In this document: one piece after another, positions 53,151-62,159 of the stretch
Layout of the letters: the number at the start of each line of letters is the position of its first letter
How positions within the stretch are numbered: the stretch's first letter is position 1
Source of the DNA: Microterricola gilva
GTDB lineage: Bacteria; Actinomycetota; Actinomycetes; Actinomycetales; Microbacteriaceae
Direction of reading: 5' to 3'
Length of the DNA stretch: 64,000 nucleotides
Assembly (NCBI RefSeq): GCF_004217495.1
Contig: NZ_SHLC01000001.1
Location: 1,116,001 to 1,180,000 of the forward strand
Program-made: the position numbers and the translations under genes
Notes under the pieces: generated by a model
The model's database searches: none
What the model was told of the DNA's origin: nothing
Seen by the model: only the letters and a program-made list of their open reading frames with translations

Positions 53151-54185
53151 TCAGGCCGCCACGCGCAGGTGCACGGTGTTGTTCCAGGGATCGAGCACGG
53201 TGAGCCCGTCGTCGCTGAGCGTCGCGCTCAGCCCAGCCTCCGCGATGCGGGCGGCCGCGGCATCCAGCTCGGAGCGATCCGCGAGGATGACGGCAAGTTC
53301 GCGGAGGCCGGCTGACGGCCCAAGCGCAGCAGCACCGGCGCTGTTCCACGTGTTCGCGGCGAGGTGATGGTGGTAGCCGCCGGCCGACATGAAGATGGCG
53401 CCGTCTGCGCGGCTCGTGACGTCGAATCCGAGCACGTCGACGTAGAAGCTCTCGGCCGATTCGAGGTCACCGACGCTGAGGTGCACGTGGCCCATCGTCG
53501 CCGGCGACTGCGTGCCAGCGTCGGTGAGGTGCTCGGCGATGAATGCGTTCGGATCCAACGCGGCCGAACCCATCGTCACCTGCCCGTCGATCCACTCCCA
53601 CTCCTCGCGCGGGCGATCGACGTAGAGCTCGACGCCGTTGCCCTCCGGGTCGCCGAGGTAGAACGCCTGGCTGACGGTGTGGTCTGCACTGCCCTGATAG
53701 CTCGATGGGGAACGCTCGGCGATGCTCTGCAGCGACGCGGCCAGTGCCGCGGCATCCGGGAACAGGATGGCGGAGTGGTACAGCCCGGCGTCGGTGTTGC
53801 CCCGTGGCGGGGCGGCGGCGTCCGCGACGAGACGGATGAGCTCCTCACCGCCCTGGCCCAGTGAGACCTCGCTCCCGGTCTCCGCAAGCACATCGAGGCC
53901 GATCCCCTCTGCGTAGAAGGCGCGCATCGCCGGCATCTCACCGACGGTGAGCTGCACGGCTCCCATCCTGGTATCGGCGTGCAGCAGTCCAGACGAGACG
54001 GGGCCGGTCGTGACGTTCCCAGCCGCGGCGGCCTCCGGGGTGCCGCTCGAACGCCCTGCGAGGGTGACCGCCACGATGGCGCCGCCGGCGATGACGGCGG
54101 TGACAACGACGGCGATCGCCGCGATGGCGGTGTGTGACAGGCGGGGACGGGCGGGTGTGCGGGGTGCTGCAGGCTTTCGGGGCAT
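53151..54185 (-). CDS. Membrane-anchored tandem VOC (glyoxalase/dioxygenase-fold) protein
   Basis: A 344-residue protein. A basic N-terminus and one helix (about 20-43: AIAAIAVVVTAVIAGGAIVAVTL) would leave the rest outside the cell. Two VOC halves follow: MGAVQLTVGEMPAMRAFYAEGIGLDV with FYLGDPEGNGVELY, and MGHVHLSVGDLESAESFYVDVLGFDV ending LDPWNNTVHL. The pattern is that of CatE/2,3-dioxygenase-like cytosolic proteins, for which an anchor is unusual. ATG 54185 gives MPRKPAAPR; the open frame further upstream is an antisense shadow of ftsY. Substrate unknown. Confidence 0.78.
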   Translation of the reverse strand: MPRKPAAPRTPARPRLSHTAIAAIAVVVTAVIAGGAIVAVTLAGRSSGTPEAAAAGNVTTGPVSSGLLHADTRMGAVQLTVGEMPAMRAFYAEGIGLDVLAETGSEVSLGQGGEELIRLVADAAAPPRGNTDAGLYHSAILFPDAAALAASLQSIAERSPSSYQGSADHTVSQAFYLGDPEGNGVELYVDRPREEWEWIDGQVTMGSAALDPNAFIAEHLTDAGTQSPATMGHVHLSVGDLESAESFYVDVLGFDVTSRADGAIFMSAGGYHHHLAANTWNSAGAAALGPSAGLRELAVILADRSELDAAAARIAEAGLSATLSDDGLTVLDPWNNTVHLRVAA

Positions 54186-54278
54186 AGCTGCTGGCAACGA
54201 GTGAACCTCGAGGACTATTCCTGTGAAAGCGCAGGGCGGGCCCCGTCCGCAGAGTCGGGGCCCAACCGCGCGACGCCT

Positions 54279-54290
54279 TAAGCTGGGCAC
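54279..54290 (+). promoter_or_regulatory. Leaderless promoter of ftsY (-10 TAAGCT)
   Basis: TAAGCT (54279-54284) ends 6 nt before ATG 54291, with no Shine-Dalgarno sequence. Confidence 0.55.
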
Positions 54291-55169
54291 ATGGCTGAAC
54301 GCACCTCCTCCTGGTCTCTCTCCGGAGCCCTTCGCGGCATGTTCGCGAAGAAGACGATCGACGACGACACCTGGGGCGACCTCGAGGACGCGCTCATCAC
54401 GGCCGACTTCGGCCCCGATGTGACGGATGCCGTCGTCAGCGAGTTGCGCGCCAAGGTCGCCAAGTACCGCACGACCGACCCCGCCGACCTGCAGCGCATG
54501 CTGCGGGAGACGATCGAGGAACGCCTGGCCAGGCTCGACTCGACGCTCAAGCTCACCGAGCGCCCGGCTGTCGTGCTCGTCGTCGGCGTCAACGGCGTCG
54601 GCAAGACGACGACGATCGGCAAGTTCGCCAAGTTCCTGCGTACCTACGACCGCACGGTGCTCGTCGGAGCGGCCGACACCTTCCGTGCCGCCGCCGTCGA
54701 GCAGCTCGCCACCTGGGCCGAGCGTGCCGGCGTCGGAATCGTGCGCCCGCAGCAGCAGGGCCAGGACCCGGCCGCCGTCGCCTTCCAGACGATCGAGCGG
54801 GCCAAGGCGGAGGGCATCGAGATCGTCATCATCGACACCGCCGGGCGGCTGCAGACCAAGGGCGGTCTGATGGACGAGCTCGGCAAGATCCGCCGTGTGG
54901 TCGAGAAGCAGGCCCCGATCTCCGAGGTGCTGCTCGTGCTCGACGCCACGACCGGTCAGAACGGGCTCGCTCAGGCCGAGGCGTTCATCGAGCACGCTGG
55001 TGTGACCGGGCTCGTGCTCACCAAGCTCGACGGCTCGGCCAAGGGCGGCTTCGTGCTCGCGGTGCAGGAGAAGACCGGCATCCCGATCAAGCTCGTCGGT
55101 CAGGGCGAGGGCATCAACGACCTGACCGGTTTCACCCCCCACGTCTTCGCCCAGAAACTCGTCGGCTAG
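54291..55169 (+). CDS. ftsY: Signal recognition particle receptor FtsY
   Basis: A 292-residue SRP-type GTPase consisting of the N and G domains only. G1 is GVNGVGKTTTIGKFAKF (near 100-116), DTFRAAAVEQL is the SRP-specific box, DTAGRLQTK is G3 and TKLDGSAKGG is G4. The long acidic A domain of E. coli FtsY is absent, so membrane binding must rest on the short N-terminal helix. ffh lies two genes downstream, so both halves of the targeting pathway are neighbours. Confidence 0.96.
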   Translation: MAERTSSWSLSGALRGMFAKKTIDDDTWGDLEDALITADFGPDVTDAVVSELRAKVAKYRTTDPADLQRMLRETIEERLARLDSTLKLTERPAVVLVVGVNGVGKTTTIGKFAKFLRTYDRTVLVGAADTFRAAAVEQLATWAERAGVGIVRPQQQGQDPAAVAFQTIERAKAEGIEIVIIDTAGRLQTKGGLMDELGKIRRVVEKQAPISEVLLVLDATTGQNGLAQAEAFIEHAGVTGLVLTKLDGSAKGGFVLAVQEKTGIPIKLVGQGEGINDLTGFTPHVFAQKLVG

Positions 55170-55195
55170 CGCCGGCTGCACAAGGAGCACACATC

Positions 55196-55699
55196 ATGGC
55201 CATCGAACACGACTACTTCGGCTACCTCGGCAGCGAGCAGGAAGACGAGCTGTACTGGTCCGAATCCGTCGCCGTCGGCGAGCAGGACGTTGACATCTCG
55301 CTGAGCTCGCCCGAGGAGGGCGACGTCGCCCTGGAATCCCTCGACATCGCCGCCGGCATGATCGGCCAGCTCGAGGATCTGGACTCCGACGCCCGTGAAG
55401 CCTTCGTCGGCGAGCTCGCCACCGACACGTCCAACACGGTGGCCTACTTCTACCAGAGCGTCGCAGAGCTTGGCGATGAGATCCTCGACGACGCGATGAG
55501 CCGGGAGTCCGGCGACCGCCAGATCGACTTCCTGCGCTCGCTCCAGCTGCTGCGGGTCAGCTTCCTGCCGCACCACAGCGGCGAGGACGAGCCGTTCGCC
55601 GTTTTCGAGTACTCCATCGCTCCAGGCGAGAGCGATTCCGTGCTGATCGCGCGCTTCAACATCAACGCCGACGTCATCGGCACCGAGACCGCGATCTAG
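55196..55699 (+). CDS. DUF2004-like acidic protein
   Basis: A 167-residue very acidic soluble protein. IEHDYFGYLGSEQEDELYWSE near the start (given here in part) and a closing Phe/Ile-rich strand resemble the DUF2004 family seen next to ftsY in related actinobacteria. No catalytic motif is visible. ATG 55196 follows AAGGAGCACACATC, 26 nt after ftsY, so it is probably in the same transcript. Function unknown. Confidence 0.65.
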   Translation: MAIEHDYFGYLGSEQEDELYWSESVAVGEQDVDISLSSPEEGDVALESLDIAAGMIGQLEDLDSDAREAFVGELATDTSNTVAYFYQSVAELGDEILDDAMSRESGDRQIDFLRSLQLLRVSFLPHHSGEDEPFAVFEYSIAPGESDSVLIARFNINADVIGTETAI

Positions 55700-55703
55700 G
55701 CGC

Positions 55704-56399
55704 GTGGGCGAGGTGTTCCAGGCGCAGCAGGACCCGCGCCCGCACGACACCGTCTGGCCGGAGCTGCTGTGGCCGGTGCCGACGGCGACCGTATTGGTGG
55801 GGAACCTCGTGCGCCTGGACATGGTGGATGCGGCAGAGGACGCCGCCGGCCTGTTCCACGCTCTCGACGACGACGCCGTCTGGGCCCATGTGGCCGGGCG
55901 ACCGCGGAGCGTCGAGGAGTACAGGCAGCGGATCGCGGCGAGCGAGAATCGCACCCGCCAGCAGTGGACCATGCGCACGCTGCGCGAACACCGTGGGCTG
56001 CCGGCCGGCAGCGTGATCGGCTCCACCAGCTACCTCGACGTGCAGCCGGGCAACGCGGCGCTCGAGATCGGCTCGACAACCTACGCCAGGTCTGTGTGGG
56101 GCGGCGCGGTGAATCCCGAGACCAAGCTCCTGCTGCTCCAGTACGCGTTCGAGACGCTGGATGCCGGCCGCGTGCAGCTGAAGACCGACATCCGCAATGA
56201 GCGTTCGCAGCGGGCGATCGAGCGCCTCGGCGCCCGCTACGAGGGCGTTCTTCGCCGTCACATGCGCCGCGATGACGGAACGATGCGCGACACGGTGATG
56301 TTCTCAATCGTCGCCGAGGACTGGCCGGCGGTGCGCGCAGGACTGCGGAATCGCGTCGACGTCGCGCTCGCGGCGGAGCAGGGCCGCGCGCTCAACTAA
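55704..56399 (+). CDS. GNAT-family N-acetyltransferase (RimJ/RimL-like)
   Basis: A 231-residue protein with a single GNAT domain. The early VRLDMVDAAEDAAGLF and the later TKLLLLQYAFETLDAGRVQLKTD and NERSQRAIERLGARYEGVLR segments match the RimJ/RimL-type group that acetylates protein N-termini or small amines. GTG 55704 follows the DUF2004 stop by 4 nt. The acceptor is unknown. Confidence 0.82.
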   Translation: MGEVFQAQQDPRPHDTVWPELLWPVPTATVLVGNLVRLDMVDAAEDAAGLFHALDDDAVWAHVAGRPRSVEEYRQRIAASENRTRQQWTMRTLREHRGLPAGSVIGSTSYLDVQPGNAALEIGSTTYARSVWGGAVNPETKLLLLQYAFETLDAGRVQLKTDIRNERSQRAIERLGARYEGVLRRHMRRDDGTMRDTVMFSIVAEDWPAVRAGLRNRVDVALAAEQGRALN

Positions 56400-56411
56400 A
56401 CTGTCAACACC

Positions 56412-57977
56412 ATGGCTACATTTGGAACGCTCTCCGACCGGCTTGCCGAGACCTTTAAGAACCTGCGCACGAAGGGCAAGCTCTCCGCTGCCGACGTCGA
56501 CAGCACCGTGCGCGAGATCCGCCGCGCCCTGCTCGACGCCGACGTCGCGCTCGACGTCGTCAAGAGCTTCACGGCGACGGTGCGTGAGCGCGCCCTCGGT
56601 GACGAGGTCAACAAGGCGCTGAACCCGGCCCAGCAGGTCGTGCAGATCGTGAACGAGGAGCTCATCACGATCCTCGGCGGCCAGCAGCGCCGCCTCGAGT
56701 TCTCCAAGAAGCCGCCGACAGTCATCATGCTGGCCGGTCTGCAGGGTGCAGGTAAGACCACCCTGGCCGGCAAGCTCGCCAAATGGCTCGCCAAAGACGG
56801 CCACACCCCGATCCTCGTCGCCTCCGACCTCCAGCGGCCCAACGCCGTCACCCAGCTGCAGGTCGTCGGCGAGCAGGCAGGCGTCCCCGTCTTCGCACCC
56901 GAGCCGGGCAACGGCGTCGGCAACCCGGTCAAGGTCGCCAAGGACGGCGTCGCCTGGGCCAAGCAGAAGCAGCACGACGTCGTCATCGTCGACACCGCCG
57001 GTCGTCTCGGCGTCGACGCCGAGATGATGAAGCAGGCCGCCGACATCCGCAAGGCCATCGACCCGGACGAGGTGCTCTTCGTCATCGACGCCATGATCGG
57101 TCAGGATGCCGTCGCAACCGCCAAGGCCTTCCAGGACGGCGTCGACTTCACCGGTGTCGTGCTCTCCAAGCTCGACGGCGACGCCCGCGGTGGCGCGGCG
57201 CTCTCGGTGGCCTCCATCACCGGCCGCCCGATCATCTTCGCCTCAACGGGTGAGGGACTCGACGACTTCGAGCCGTTCCACCCCGACCGCATGGCGAGCC
57301 GCATCCTCGACCTCGGTGACATCCTCACGCTCATCGAGCAGGCCCAGTCGGCCTTCGACGAGGAGGAGGCGCGCGCCGTCGCGGAGAAGTTCGCGACCGA
57401 CAGCTTCACCCTCGACGACTTCCTCAAGCAGATGCAGCAGCTGCGCAACATGGGCTCCATCAAGAAGATGATGAGCATGCTGCCAGGCGCCGGCGCCATG
57501 AAGCAGCAGCTCGACAACTTCGACGAGCGCGAGATCGTGCGCACGGAAGCCATCATCCAGTCGATGACCAAGGCCGAGCGCGTCAACCCCAAGCTGCTCA
57601 ACGGTTCACGGCGCCTGCGCATCGCCCGCGGTAGCGGCATGAGCGTCACCGAGGTGAACCAGCTCGTGAACCGTTTCGAGCAGGCAGCCAAGATGATGAA
57701 GACGGTCGCCAAGGGCGGCATGCCGCAGGTTCCCGGCATGGGCCCGATCCCCGGCGGCGGCTTCGGCGGGCGCGGCAAGCCGCAGGCCAAGAAGAAGGGC
57801 TCGAAGTCCGGCAACCCGGCCAAGCGTGCAGCAGAGAACGCGGCGATCGCCAGCGGCGTGAAGGCGCCGAGCGGCGTCAGCGCAGGTGGCTCCGGCTTCG
57901 GACTCGGCGGGGGTTCGGCACCGAGCCCCAGCGAAGAGGACCTCGCCAACTTCCAGAAGCTTCTCGGCAAGGGCTAA
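56412..57977 (+). CDS. ffh: Signal recognition particle protein Ffh
   Basis: A 521-residue SRP54 GTPase that binds signal sequences on nascent chains. The N domain (1-90) is followed by the G domain with GLQGAGKTTLAGKLAKWL, DTAGRLG and SKLDGDARGG, and then a methionine-rich M domain (about 325-450) with the RNA-binding LNGSRRLRIARGSG motif. The C-terminal tail is Gly/Lys rich. TAAACT (56397-56402) 9 nt before ATG is a possible -10 box. It works with FtsY encoded just upstream; the 4.5S RNA gene is not in the window. Confidence 0.97.
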   Translation: MATFGTLSDRLAETFKNLRTKGKLSAADVDSTVREIRRALLDADVALDVVKSFTATVRERALGDEVNKALNPAQQVVQIVNEELITILGGQQRRLEFSKKPPTVIMLAGLQGAGKTTLAGKLAKWLAKDGHTPILVASDLQRPNAVTQLQVVGEQAGVPVFAPEPGNGVGNPVKVAKDGVAWAKQKQHDVVIVDTAGRLGVDAEMMKQAADIRKAIDPDEVLFVIDAMIGQDAVATAKAFQDGVDFTGVVLSKLDGDARGGAALSVASITGRPIIFASTGEGLDDFEPFHPDRMASRILDLGDILTLIEQAQSAFDEEEARAVAEKFATDSFTLDDFLKQMQQLRNMGSIKKMMSMLPGAGAMKQQLDNFDEREIVRTEAIIQSMTKAERVNPKLLNGSRRLRIARGSGMSVTEVNQLVNRFEQAAKMMKTVAKGGMPQVPGMGPIPGGGFGGRGKPQAKKKGSKSGNPAKRAAENAAIASGVKAPSGVSAGGSGFGLGGGSAPSPSEEDLANFQKLLGKG

Positions 57978-57980
57978 GCG

Positions 57981-58790
57981 GTGACGCACCGAGCCGCAAC
58001 GCGCCCGGTGCGCATCGGGGTGCAGATCGCCCCGCAGCACGGCAGCTACGCCCAGATCCGCGACACTCTGAATGAGGTCGAGGAGCTCGGCGCCGACATC
58101 GCGTTCAACTGGGACCACTTCTTCCCGCTGTCCGGCGACAGGGAAGGACTGCACTTCGAATCGTGGACGATGCTCGCGGCCTGGGCGGAGCAGACGAGCA
58201 GGATCGAGATCGGCGCGCTCGTCAACTGCAACAGCTACCGCAACGCGGATCTGCAGGCCGACATGGCGCGCACGATCGACCACATCAGCGCGCGGGGCGG
58301 CGACGGCGGGCGCTTCATCTTCGGAACCGGCTCCGGCTGGTTCGAACGCGACTACGCGGAGTACGGCTACGACTTCGGCACCGTCGGCAGCCGGCTCGAC
58401 GCGCTGGCTGAGTCCCTACCTCGGATCGAGGCGCGCTGGGCGCGGCTGAACCCGGCCCCCACCCGCGACATCCCCGTGCTGATCGGCGGGGCCGGAGAGA
58501 AGAAGACGCTGCGCCTGGTCGCCAGGCACGCCGACATCTGGCACTCCTTCAGTTCACCGTCGACCCTGGAGCACAAGCTCGGCGTTCTGGCCGGCTGGTG
58601 CGAACGCGAGCAGCGCGATCCCGCGGAGATCGAGGTGTCCGTCGAGCTGAGGCACCGCACGATCGCGGATGCCGACGCCATGCACGCCCTCGGAGCGACG
58701 CTGTTCACGGTGGGCATCACCGGCCCGCATTACGAGCTCGGCCCGGTGCGCGACTGGCTCGCCTGGCGCGACGAGAAGAACGCCGGCTAG
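57981..58790 (+). CDS. LLM-class F420-dependent oxidoreductase
   Basis: A 269-residue TIM-barrel protein of the luciferase-like monooxygenase superfamily. NWDHFFPLSG, IEIGALVNCNSYRNADLQAD and FGTGSGWFERDYAEYGYDFG are typical of the actinobacterial coenzyme F420-dependent branch. GTG 57981 starts 3 nt after the ffh stop, so it probably rides on the ffh transcript. The substrate is unknown, and F420 rather than FMN use is inferred from the family. Confidence 0.82.
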   Translation: MTHRAATRPVRIGVQIAPQHGSYAQIRDTLNEVEELGADIAFNWDHFFPLSGDREGLHFESWTMLAAWAEQTSRIEIGALVNCNSYRNADLQADMARTIDHISARGGDGGRFIFGTGSGWFERDYAEYGYDFGTVGSRLDALAESLPRIEARWARLNPAPTRDIPVLIGGAGEKKTLRLVARHADIWHSFSSPSTLEHKLGVLAGWCEREQRDPAEIEVSVELRHRTIADADAMHALGATLFTVGITGPHYELGPVRDWLAWRDEKNAG

Positions 58791-58856
58791 CACCAGCGCG
58801 CCCCGCCGGTGCGCGACACCCCAGCCCCCTAGACTCCGAGCACGGGAACGCTTCAG

Positions 58857-60071
58857 ATGGACGGGGACACGATGGATCAGCAGCCGGGGAAACACGCACA
58901 GGATCCGTCGGCTGTGCCCGCGGAGAATGCTGCTGCGACGGCGGCCCATGCGGCAGCGGAGCCGGCGGTCCATGCCGGCCCAACGCCCTTCTTCTCTCGC
59001 CCTGGCGTCCTGCTCGGCGGCGCCCTGGTCGTCGGCCTCGTCGGCGGGTTCCTCGGTGGCTACCTCGGCCAGCTGGCCGGGTCCGCCGGGGCGAGCACGA
59101 CCGGGCCCATCATCGCCGCCCCCAACGCCGGCGTCTGCGACGCCGAGTCGGTGGCGAGCGCGGTGCTGCCGACGATCGTCACGATCAATGTGGTCAGCGA
59201 GGCCGGTGGCGGCGTCGGCACCGGCTCCATCGTGCGCGATGACGGCTACATCCTGACCAACAACCACGTCGTGGCCGACGCCGTCAACGGCGCCACGATC
59301 GTGGTCACCTTCAGCAACGGCCAACAGGTGCCTGCAACGCTCGTCGGGCGGTCATCGCAAGCTGACATCGCGGTCGTGAAGGTCGACGTCGATTCCGCCC
59401 TGCCGACCATCGCGATCGGCGACTCCGACACGCTCGCCGTCGGTCAACCCGTCGTCGCCCTCGGCGCGCCACTCGGTCTGTCAAGCACCGTCACCTCGGG
59501 AATCGTGAGCGCGCTCGGCCGGGACGTTCCCGTGCCGGCCGACGACGGAACCATGGCGCTCCTGGCCGGCGCGGTCCAGACCGATGCCGCCATCAACCCC
59601 GGCAACTCCGGCGGTGCCCTCGTCGACTGCACCGGGGCCCAGATTGGCGTGAACTCGGCGATCGCCACCGTTCCCAATGAGTCGGGTCAGGCCGGCGGCG
59701 GAAGCGTCGGAATCGGCTTCGCCGTCCCGGTCAACCTCGCCATGGACCTGGCCGAGCAGCTCATCGAGGACGGAAAGGTCTCCTACCCGTACCTCGGCAT
59801 GCAGGTCGTCGTGATCCCTCAAGAGGTCGCGGAGCGGTTCAACACGGCACCAGGGTTGTTCGTGGAGGGCGTCACCGCGGGTGGACCGGCCGAGGACGCA
59901 GGCATCGAGCCAGGCGACATCATCACAGCACTCGACGGCCACGCGGCCACGAACGCCGCCGTGCTCACCCGGCTGAAGTTGACCAAGCAGGTCGGCGACA
60001 CCGTCGAGGTCAGCTATCTGCGCGGCACAGAGACCGGCAGGACCACCGTCACGCTCAGCGAGGCGCCGTAG
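58857..60071 (+). CDS. HtrA-like trypsin-type serine protease with PDZ domain
   Basis: A 404-residue protein. After an Ala-rich cytoplasmic lead, one membrane helix (about 50-75) places the protease outside. The triad is His in TNNHVVADAV, Asp in ADIAVVKVD and Ser in NPGNSGGALVD. One PDZ domain (about 300-400) contains YLGMQVVVI and AEDAGIEPGDIITALDG. Such proteases handle misfolded envelope proteins. A -10-like TAGACT (58830-58835) lies upstream; ATG 58872 is an alternative start. Confidence 0.9.
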   Translation: MDGDTMDQQPGKHAQDPSAVPAENAAATAAHAAAEPAVHAGPTPFFSRPGVLLGGALVVGLVGGFLGGYLGQLAGSAGASTTGPIIAAPNAGVCDAESVASAVLPTIVTINVVSEAGGGVGTGSIVRDDGYILTNNHVVADAVNGATIVVTFSNGQQVPATLVGRSSQADIAVVKVDVDSALPTIAIGDSDTLAVGQPVVALGAPLGLSSTVTSGIVSALGRDVPVPADDGTMALLAGAVQTDAAINPGNSGGALVDCTGAQIGVNSAIATVPNESGQAGGGSVGIGFAVPVNLAMDLAEQLIEDGKVSYPYLGMQVVVIPQEVAERFNTAPGLFVEGVTAGGPAEDAGIEPGDIITALDGHAATNAAVLTRLKLTKQVGDTVEVSYLRGTETGRTTVTLSEAP

Positions 60072-60085
60072 CCGGACCGGATGGG

Positions 60086-61222
60086 CTACGCGCCGACGCC
60101 GTCGCGGAGCTCGCGCGCGAGCGAGGCGACGACGGCCCGCAGATCGCCGTCTGCGGCCTGCGCGGCCCGCAGCTGCCGCTGGTAGCTGGCGCCGTGGCGC
60201 ACGATGTCGAGCACGGAGGCCAGCTCGGCGCTGCAGCCCAGATCCGCAGCGATCGGGGCGAGCTCGTCGACCAGACGGCCGAGCTCGTCCGTGACGAGCG
60301 CCTCGCGGCCGTGCGCATCGAGGATGATCTCCGCGTCGAGACCGTAGCGTGCGGCCCGCCACTTGTTCTCGCGGGCGTACCACGGCTGCAACCAGCCGAG
60401 CGTCTCGCCGGCGTCGAGCCGACGTTCGAGGTGCTCGACGAGGCAGTGGATCAGGGCGGCGACCGCGGCGAGCTCCGCGGCGCTTGACACCCCGTCGCAT
60501 GCTCGCATCTCGATGGTTCCCCAGTGCGGCGACGGTCGGATGTCCCAGCGCACCTCCGTGTAGTCGTCGATGATGCCCGTCACCGTCATGTCGTGCACGT
60601 AGCGTTCGTACTCGCTCCAATCGGAGAGCTCGTACGGCAGGCCGGCCGTCGGCAGCTGCTGGAACATGAGCGCCCGGTTCGAGGCATACCCGGTGTCGAC
60701 GCCGGCCCAGAACGGGCTCGACGCCGAGAGCGCCAGGAGGTGAGGCAGATAGCTGCTGAGGCCGCCGAGCAGGGGGAGCACCCGCTCGCGGGCGTCGATG
60801 CCCACGTGCACGTGCACGCCCCAGATCATCATGTTGCGCCCCCACCACTGGGTGCGCTCGATTAGGCGGTGATAGCGGGCCTTGTCGGTCACCTGCTGGT
60901 CGTACCACTGGCTGAACGGGTGCGAACCGCTGCAGATCAGCTCGACGCCGCGCGGATCGGTCACCGCGCGCACCTCGTTCAGCTGGCCCTGCAGTTCGCG
61001 CACCGCGCCGCCGACGGTCTCGTGCACGGAGGAGACGAGTTCGACGGTGTTCAGCAGCAGTTCCCCCGTGATGTGCGGATGCCGCGTGCCATCGTCTGCG
61101 GCGAGCTCGTCCAGCACCTCGGCGGCCACACCGACGAGTTCACCGCTCGCACCGTCGACGAGCGCCAACTCCCACTCGATGCCCACCGTCCCGCGGGGGG
61201 ACTCGGCGAAACTGATCTGCAC
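60086..61222 (-). CDS. YbdK-type carboxylate-amine ligase (glutamate--cysteine ligase 2 family)
   Basis: A 378-residue protein of the GCS2 family. The N-terminal GTVGIEWELALVD, the WWGRNMMIWGVHVHVGI block with its paired His, and WDIRPSPHWGTIEMRACD are hallmarks. Weak glutamate-cysteine ligase activity is known for E. coli YbdK; actinobacteria use mycothiol, so the true role is uncertain. GTG 61222 starts MQISFAESPRG, where homology begins; a frame to 61303 is open but unsupported. Its stop is 14 nt from the convergent HtrA stop. Confidence 0.85.
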   Translation of the reverse strand: MQISFAESPRGTVGIEWELALVDGASGELVGVAAEVLDELAADDGTRHPHITGELLLNTVELVSSVHETVGGAVRELQGQLNEVRAVTDPRGVELICSGSHPFSQWYDQQVTDKARYHRLIERTQWWGRNMMIWGVHVHVGIDARERVLPLLGGLSSYLPHLLALSASSPFWAGVDTGYASNRALMFQQLPTAGLPYELSDWSEYERYVHDMTVTGIIDDYTEVRWDIRPSPHWGTIEMRACDGVSSAAELAAVAALIHCLVEHLERRLDAGETLGWLQPWYARENKWRAARYGLDAEIILDAHGREALVTDELGRLVDELAPIAADLGCSAELASVLDIVRHGASYQRQLRAAQAADGDLRAVVASLARELRDGVGA

Positions 61223-61487
61223 GGGGTCACCATTCTGCGCGGGAGCCGGGGGAGCACTGCGTTGCAATTCTGGCACGCGCCGCCGCGGCGGGCGTCGCGG
61301 CATCCGAAATCGACATGTTTGGATCTGAATTGGGGAAGCGGGCCGATATCTGCAAGAATGGTCTGTCGAGCACTGTTTCGTCCGACCCTCTAATCAGACT
61401 TACAGTGCCCCTTTGAGCTTTTGCCGAGTGTGCACCCCACGCTCACGGCTGTCAGTTCGCCCATTTCACAAAACACACAGGAGAATT

Positions 61488-61919
61488 GTGGCTGTCAAGA
61501 TTCGTCTCAAGCGCATGGGTAAGATCCGCGCACCGTACTACCGCATCGTCGTTGCCGACTCGCGCACCAAGCGCGACGGTCGCGTCATCGAGGAGATCGG
61601 CAAGTACCACCCGACCGAGAACCCCTCCTTCATCGAGGTTGACTCCGAGCGTGCCCAGTACTGGCTCAGCGTCGGCGCACAGCCGACCGAGCAGGTCGCG
61701 GCCATCCTCAAGCTCACCGGCGACTGGGGTCGCTTCAAGGGTGACAAGGATGCCGTCAGCACCGTTCAGGTCAAGGAAGCCAAGGTTGCTTTCGTCGCCG
61801 ACGAGAAGAAGAAGCCGGTTCTGAAGCCGAAGGCTGAGAAGCCCGCCGCCAAGGAAGAGGCTCCCGCAGCTGACGCTGAAGAGACCACCGAGGCTCCCGC
61901 AGCGGACGAGCAGGCCTAG
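61488..61919 (+). CDS. rpsP: 30S ribosomal protein S16
   Basis: A 143-residue protein. The first 80 residues ([20 protein letters not shown] onward) are standard S16. The remaining 60 form a Lys/Ala/Glu-rich tail not needed for the fold, common in actinobacterial S16 but long here. GTG 61488 follows CAGGAGAATT. It starts the rpsP-khpA-rimM operon. Confidence 0.96.
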   Translation: MAVKIRLKRMGKIRAPYYRIVVADSRTKRDGRVIEEIGKYHPTENPSFIEVDSERAQYWLSVGAQPTEQVAAILKLTGDWGRFKGDKDAVSTVQVKEAKVAFVADEKKKPVLKPKAEKPAAKEEAPAADAEETTEAPAADEQA

Positions 61920-61921
61920 TC

Positions 61922-62158
61922 TTGCTCGCTCCCGCTTTGCAGCACCTCGTCAAGGGGATCGTTGATCACCCGGACGACGTGCAGGTTGTGGCCAAGAGTT
62001 CACCCCGTGGCGATGTTCTCGAGATTCGTGTGAATCCCGAGGACCTCGGCCGGGTGATCGGTCGCGCCGGACGCACCGCCAAGGCCCTGCGCACCCTCGT
62101 GGCTGCGCTGGCCGATGGCAAGCGCGTGCGCGTCGATGTCGTCGACACTGACTACTGA
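61922..62158 (+). CDS. khpA: KH-domain RNA-binding protein KhpA
   Basis: A 78-residue protein comprising one type II KH domain with the GxxG loop in RVIGRAGRTAK. KhpA proteins bind many RNAs and affect cell division and sRNA use in firmicutes. TTG 61922 begins 2 nt after rpsP. It ends 1 nt before the rimM start. Confidence 0.88.
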   Translation: MLAPALQHLVKGIVDHPDDVQVVAKSSPRGDVLEIRVNPEDLGRVIGRAGRTAKALRTLVAALADGKRVRVDVVDTDY

Positions 62159-62159
62159 A

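Noticed and set aside
54186-55190. Upstream extension of the VOC gene frame on the minus strand
   Set aside because: It lies antisense to ftsY; the membrane-anchor start at ATG 54185 explains the gene without it.
60086-61222. True glutathione biosynthesis gene gshA
   Set aside because: It belongs to the YbdK/GCS2 branch and no gshB is present; these bacteria normally use mycothiol.
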